From NCBI GenBank assembly GCA_025360945.1, contig JANYBE010000571.1, positions 1 to 8,027 on the forward strand: a stretch of DNA of 8,027 bases, given 5' to 3'. This document shows, piece by piece, positions 6,626-8,027 of the stretch. Source of the DNA: Rhizobacter sp. (GTDB lineage: Bacteria > Pseudomonadota > Gammaproteobacteria > Burkholderiales > Burkholderiaceae_C). The position numbers and the translations under genes are program-made. Numbering within the stretch: position 1 is the first letter of the stretch; each line of letters begins with the position of its first letter. The notes under the pieces were generated by a model, which worked only from the letters and a program-made list of their open reading frames with translations, was not told the origin of the DNA and did not search any database.

Positions 6626-7088
6626 CTACGTGTACGTGACCTACATCGCGACGACGCCCGAGAAGGCGTGGCGGGCGTTGATCGAGACCGACCTGATGCG
6701 CGAGTGGTGGGTCGATCCGGTGGCGGGCTGCGCGCGCGTGAACGTGTCGGACTGGAAGCCCGGCTCCCGATGGGAGCACACACGCACTGACGGCACGGGA
6801 ACGGTCGACATCGTCGGTAAGGTCCTCGAGAGCACGCCGCCACGCCGCCTCGTGTTCACCTGGGCTCGGCCGAGCGACGCCGGCGACGATTCGAAGCATT
6901 CGCGCGTCACGTTCGACATCGAGCCGTATGGCGACGCCTTGGTTCGTTTGACGGTCATGCATGACGATCTCGAGCGCGATCCCCAGATGCTCTCGGGCAT
7001 CTCCGGCGGCTGGCCGAAGGTTCTCTCGAATCTCAAGACCTTCCTCGAGACCGGCCACGGGTTGCCGCACACGCCAGCGGCAAGCTGA
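6612..7088 (+). CDS. SRPBCC-superfamily (AHSA1-like) protein, second copy
   Basis: This 158-residue protein is an AHSA1-like SRPBCC domain: VYVTYIATTPEKAWRALIETDLMREWW at the N-terminus (stated in parts: YVTYIATTP, EKAWRAL, MREWW), then GSRWEHTRTDG, the strand VGKVLESTPPRRLVFTW, SRVTFDIEPYGDALVRLTV, and the C-terminal helix GGWPKVLSNLKTFLETG. It is clearly diverged from the first SRPBCC protein of the operon, so this is not a recent duplication. The ATG at 6612 overlaps the regulator's stop by 14 bases, so the three genes are translationally linked. The stop is one base from the end of the oppositely oriented rutR gene, with no visible terminator. Ligand and function are unknown. Confidence 0.88.
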   Translation: MKNPDYVYVTYIATTPEKAWRALIETDLMREWWVDPVAGCARVNVSDWKPGSRWEHTRTDGTGTVDIVGKVLESTPPRRLVFTWARPSDAGDDSKHSRVTFDIEPYGDALVRLTVMHDDLERDPQMLSGISGGWPKVLSNLKTFLETGHGLPHTPAAS

Positions 7089-7089
7089 T

Positions 7090-7710
7090 CTACCTCGGCC
7101 CCACTCCGCTCAACACCACGGCCTGCACGTTCGCGACCGTCTGCTCGAAGAACGCCGGATTCGCCAGCGTCTGCCCGGTCAGCGCCTCCACCTGCACCGC
7201 AAAATCGGCGTAGTGCTGCGTGGCCGCCCACAGCATGAACAACAGGTGGTGCGGATCCACTGGCGCAAGGCGCCCGGCGTCCACCCAGGCCTGGATGACG
7301 GCCGACTTCTGCTCAACCAGATCTCGCAGCTCGCGATCCAGTTCGTCGCGCAGCAGCGGCGCGCCCTGGATGAGCTCGAGGCAGAACAGGCGCGAGGCGT
7401 CCGGGCTGTCGCGCGAGACCGCGAGCTTGCGCCGGATGTAGTCGCGAATTACCGATTGCGGGTCCTGCTCGGCACTGAACTCGCGCAGCGGGGCGAGCCA
7501 GACCTCGAGCAGGTCGCGCAGCACGCAGACGTAGAGCTCCTCCTTGTTCGCGAAGTAGTACAGCAGGTTGCTCTTGGAGACGCCGGCGCGCGCGGCAACT
7601 TGGTCCACGCTGGTGCCGTGCAAGCCGTAGCGCGAGAACAGACCCAGCGCCGCTTGCAGCACGGCGCTGCGCTTGTCCTTGACCGGCGGTGCGGCGGCTT
7701 TTTTGGTCAC
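7090..7710 (-). CDS. rutR: RutR-type TetR-family regulator of pyrimidine utilization
   Basis: TetR-family repressor highly similar by eye to E. coli RutR, which binds uracil or thymine and controls pyrimidine catabolism. The helix-turn-helix spans about 12-58 (FSRYGLHGTSVDQVAARAG, then VSKSNLLYYFANKEELY). The ligand domain keeps RutR hallmarks: VWLAPLREF (70-78), KLAVSRDSPDASRLFCLELI (95-114), GAPLLRDEL (116-124), GRLAPVDPHHLLFMLWA (146-162) and TQHYADFAVQVEALTG (164-179). The GTG at 7710 gives 206 residues, near RutR's 212; in-frame GTGs at 7725 and 7758 would lengthen it to 211 or 222, and no start has a convincing ribosome site. It diverges from an amidohydrolase of the pathway it should control, and a RutR palindrome lies between them. 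The 3' end meets the SRPBCC operon tail to tail, one base apart. Confidence 0.92.
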   Translation of the reverse strand: MTKKAAAPPVKDKRSAVLQAALGLFSRYGLHGTSVDQVAARAGVSKSNLLYYFANKEELYVCVLRDLLEVWLAPLREFSAEQDPQSVIRDYIRRKLAVSRDSPDASRLFCLELIQGAPLLRDELDRELRDLVEQKSAVIQAWVDAGRLAPVDPHHLLFMLWAATQHYADFAVQVEALTGQTLANPAFFEQTVANVQAVVLSGVGPR

Positions 7711-7764
7711 TGGCTGATGTCTCACTCGGGTGGAGCTGGCGACGAGTCTCCCACACACCCCGAT

Positions 7765-7779
7765 CCGCCACGCTGGCGG
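7765..7779. other. Small hairpin overlapping the tandem repeat
   Basis: CCGCCA (7765-7770), loop CGC, and TGGCGG (7774-7779) form a perfect 6-bp stem just upstream of all candidate rutR starts. On the minus strand it would lie in the rutR mRNA leader. There is no T run on either side, so it does not look like a terminator. Confidence 0.4.
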
Positions 7780-7798
7780 CTAAGCGCTGGCGGCTAAG
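7771..7798. repeat. Perfect 14-bp tandem duplication
   Basis: CGCTGGCGGCTAAG occurs twice back to back (7771-7784 and 7785-7798) with no mismatch, ending three bases before the RutR palindrome. It may be a recent slippage duplication, or paired protein-binding sites upstream of the sigma-54 promoter. Confidence 0.9.
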
Positions 7799-7800
7799 TA

Positions 7801-7818
7801 TTTGTCCATATGGTCAAA
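7801..7818. promoter_or_regulatory. rutR box: RutR operator (palindrome)
   Basis: TTTGTCCATATGGTCAAA is a palindrome with a single mismatched pair. Its core TTGTCCA-TA-TGGTCAA differs at one position from the E. coli RutR consensus TTGACCA-NN-TGGTCAA. It lies between rutR and the amidohydrolase gene and ends one base before the sigma-54 promoter, so RutR bound here could hinder polymerase-sigma-54 binding or activator contact, and could also control rutR itself. Confidence 0.85.
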
Positions 7819-7835
7819 CTGGCACGCGGGTTGCA
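7819..7835 (+). promoter_or_regulatory. Sigma-54 (RpoN) -24/-12 promoter for the amidohydrolase gene
   Basis: CTGGCACGCGGGTTGCA matches the sigma-54 consensus (TGGCACG, four bases, TTGCA/T) at every defined position. The key GG (7821-7822) and GC (7833-7834) are exactly ten bases apart, as required. Transcription should start near 7846, about 70 bases before the ATG at 7915. Such promoters need an enhancer-binding activator; NtrC is the natural candidate for a nitrogen-scavenging pathway, but I see no clear NtrC site in the intergenic region. Confidence 0.85.
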
Positions 7836-7914
7836 TGCTGCGCACACAACGGTGGACGCACGCCGCTTCTGGGTGCATAAATCAATCCTCGTCGAACCAC
7901 GCAGGAGACAAGCC

Positions 7915-8027
7915 ATGGCTGAGTTGAAGATCAACGGCGATCGTCTGTGGGCCAGCCTGATGGAGATGGCCAAGATCGGCGCCACTCCCAAGGGCGGTGT
8001 GTGCCGCCTGACGCTGACCGACCTCGA
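7915..8027 (+). CDS. Zn-dependent hydrolase, N-carbamoyl amino acid/beta-alanine amidohydrolase family (3' end outside window)
   Basis: Only the first 37 codons are present, beginning MAELKINGDRLWASLMEMA and continuing KIGATPKGGVCRLTLTDL. The pattern I-N-x-x-RLW-x-SLMxxA-x-IG, followed by GGVxRLxLTDxD, opens the M20-type family of N-carbamoyl-L-amino acid, N-carbamoyl-beta-alanine and allantoate amidohydrolases; metal-binding residues lie beyond the window. Start ATG 7915 has the ribosome site AGGAGA (7903-7908), six bases away. The divergent RutR regulator and the RutR box point to N-carbamoyl-beta-alanine (or the thymine-derived analogue) as substrate, the last step of reductive pyrimidine breakdown, releasing CO2 and ammonia. 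That substrate is inferred from context, and hydantoin or allantoate use cannot be excluded from 37 residues. Confidence 0.8.
   Translation, partial: MAELKINGDRLWASLMEMAKIGATPKGGVCRLTLTDL

Noticed and set aside
6961..7797. Long plus-strand frame of 278 codons antisense to rutR
   Set aside because: The minus strand encodes a clear RutR protein here; the plus-strand translation is Arg/Gln-rich and unlike any known fold.
7857..7875. GCAC and GTGC arms in the amidohydrolase leader, considered as an NtrC enhancer site
   Set aside because: The arms are 11 bases apart instead of the 7 expected for NtrC, and the site lies downstream of the predicted transcription start.

Overview
The window comes from a GC-rich proteobacterial chromosome, most likely a betaproteobacterium of the Burkholderiales. 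This rests on base composition, G/C-ending codons, the RutR-type regulator next to an amidohydrolase, and the paired acyl-CoA dehydrogenases; it is an inference, not a database result. It holds ten protein genes (two cut by the window edges), one decayed gene, and two well-marked regulatory regions. I see no RNA gene, insertion sequence, CRISPR array or replication origin.

Positions 1-4971 form a run of same-strand, closely packed genes. It starts with the tail of an acyl-CoA dehydrogenase large subunit and a complete small-subunit-like partner, a pair resembling the PimC/PimD heteromeric type. Next come an exported glycerophosphodiester phosphodiesterase (GlpQ-like), a P1-family (S58/DmpA-like) self-cleaving amidase that overlaps it by 4 bases, and a Tat-type lipoprotein alpha/beta hydrolase. 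A strong hairpin follows that last gene.

Positions 5024-5252 hold the wreck of a beta-lactamase-fold serine hydrolase (NylB/EstB type). Only a short N-terminal start and about 42 C-terminal residues remain, in different frames. Its stop overlaps the GTG start of a low-molecular-weight protein tyrosine phosphatase (5249-5725).

Positions 5755-7088 form a small self-contained operon: a near-consensus sigma-70 promoter with an inverted repeat between its -35 and -10 boxes, then SRPBCC protein, ArsR-family regulator, SRPBCC protein, with both junctions overlapping. The regulator probably represses its own operon by binding the inverted repeat.

Positions 7090-8027 belong to pyrimidine catabolism. 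A RutR-type regulator on the minus strand diverges from the first codons of a Zn-dependent N-carbamoyl amino acid amidohydrolase. Their shared intergenic region holds a near-perfect RutR palindrome directly next to a consensus-match sigma-54 (-24/-12) promoter facing the amidohydrolase. This predicts joint control by nitrogen status and by uracil or thymine. It is the most informative regulatory signal in the window.
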